Shown: positions 20,591-20,686 of the stretch, piece by piece
Layout of the letters: each line of letters begins with the position of its first letter
Numbering within the stretch: position 1 is the first letter of the stretch
NCBI GenBank assembly: GCA_903904615.1
Contig: CAIVDG010000014.1
Location: 1-20,686 of the forward strand
Reading direction: 5' to 3'
Length of the DNA stretch: 20,686 bases
Source of the DNA: an uncultured Acidimicrobiaceae bacterium
GTDB lineage: Bacteria > Actinomycetota > Acidimicrobiia > Acidimicrobiales > Ilumatobacteraceae
Made by a program: the position numbers and the translations under genes
The notes under the pieces: generated by a model
Seen by the model: the letters and a program-made list of their open reading frames with translations, nothing else
Told to the model about the DNA's origin: nothing
Databases searched by the model: none

Positions 20591-20686
20591 CTATTGGCCG
20601 AAGCGAAAAGTAATGATTTCCTGCAGATGAGTGACTTCATCCAGCAGGCGAACCGCACGCTGTCTCAACGACATCTCCGACAGAAT
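20591..20686 (-). CDS. C-terminal end of an unidentified protein (cut by window edge)
   Basis: The reverse strand is open from the window edge to a TAG at 20591, giving 31 residues that end VTHLQEIITFRFGQ. The composition is natural (LRQRAVRLLDEV, helical) and the frame ends 46 bases before the holin-like gene. Too little is visible to assign a family. Confidence 0.5.
   Translation of the reverse strand: MLSEMSLRQRAVRLLDEVTHLQEIITFRFGQ

Overview
The window looks like a chromosomal segment of an actinobacterium, most likely a moderate-GC aquatic lineage of class Acidimicrobiia. The evidence is a complete bacterial 20S proteasome/pupylation locus, a trmI neighbour beside the ATPase as in mycobacteria, a tatB-tatC-helY block that also neighbours pafA in mycobacteria, a DUF4193-like zinc-ribbon protein, and TANNNT promoters sitting almost directly on start codons. 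The class assignment is inference; no rRNA or tRNA gene is present to confirm it. Coding density is very high: no stretch over about 160 bases lacks a gene, and I see no mobile element, CRISPR array or RNA gene.

Layout. Positions 1-311 (-) hold the N-terminal part of a gamma-carbonic-anhydrase-like hexapeptide protein, divergent from an Arg-rich unknown protein (382-1782 +) and a crotonase (1836-2618 +). Facing these is a three-gene minus-strand unit (3672-2581): an Asp-rich DUF4193-like protein, a 65-aa protein and a GNAT acetyltransferase. Next on the minus strand come a tandem ThyX-like protein (5397-3796) and an M20 amidohydrolase (6643-5444). They are followed by a tightly overlapping operon tatB-tatC-helY-YegS C-domain-like protein (10907-6690). 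A glycerophosphodiester phosphodiesterase (10944-11675 +) lies back-to-back with tatB.

The core is a minus-strand cluster, 18605-11672: arc/mpa ATPase, dop, pup, prcB, prcA, pafA, lepB. PafA attaches Pup to target proteins. Arc recognises Pup with its coiled coil, unfolds the substrate and docks to the PrcA/PrcB barrel through its C-terminal GQYL. Dop removes Pup. Pup here already ends in Gly-Gly-Glu, so the deamidation step should be unnecessary. Divergent from arc is a small ferredoxin (18765-19010 +). Converging on it is a unit of small membrane proteins ending in trmI (20545-19014). The right edge (20591-20686 -) is the C-terminus of another gene.

The most unusual points are the tandem ThyX homologue, whose signature motif is divided between its two halves; the regular placement of TANNNT hexamers 6-9 nt before start codons, predicting leaderless or near-leaderless mRNAs, including those of arc and pup; the orphan YegS-type C-terminal domain co-translated with HelY; and the GGE Pup alongside an intact Dop. 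No clearly undescribed multi-gene system is evident. The window is mostly a well-conserved housekeeping region.
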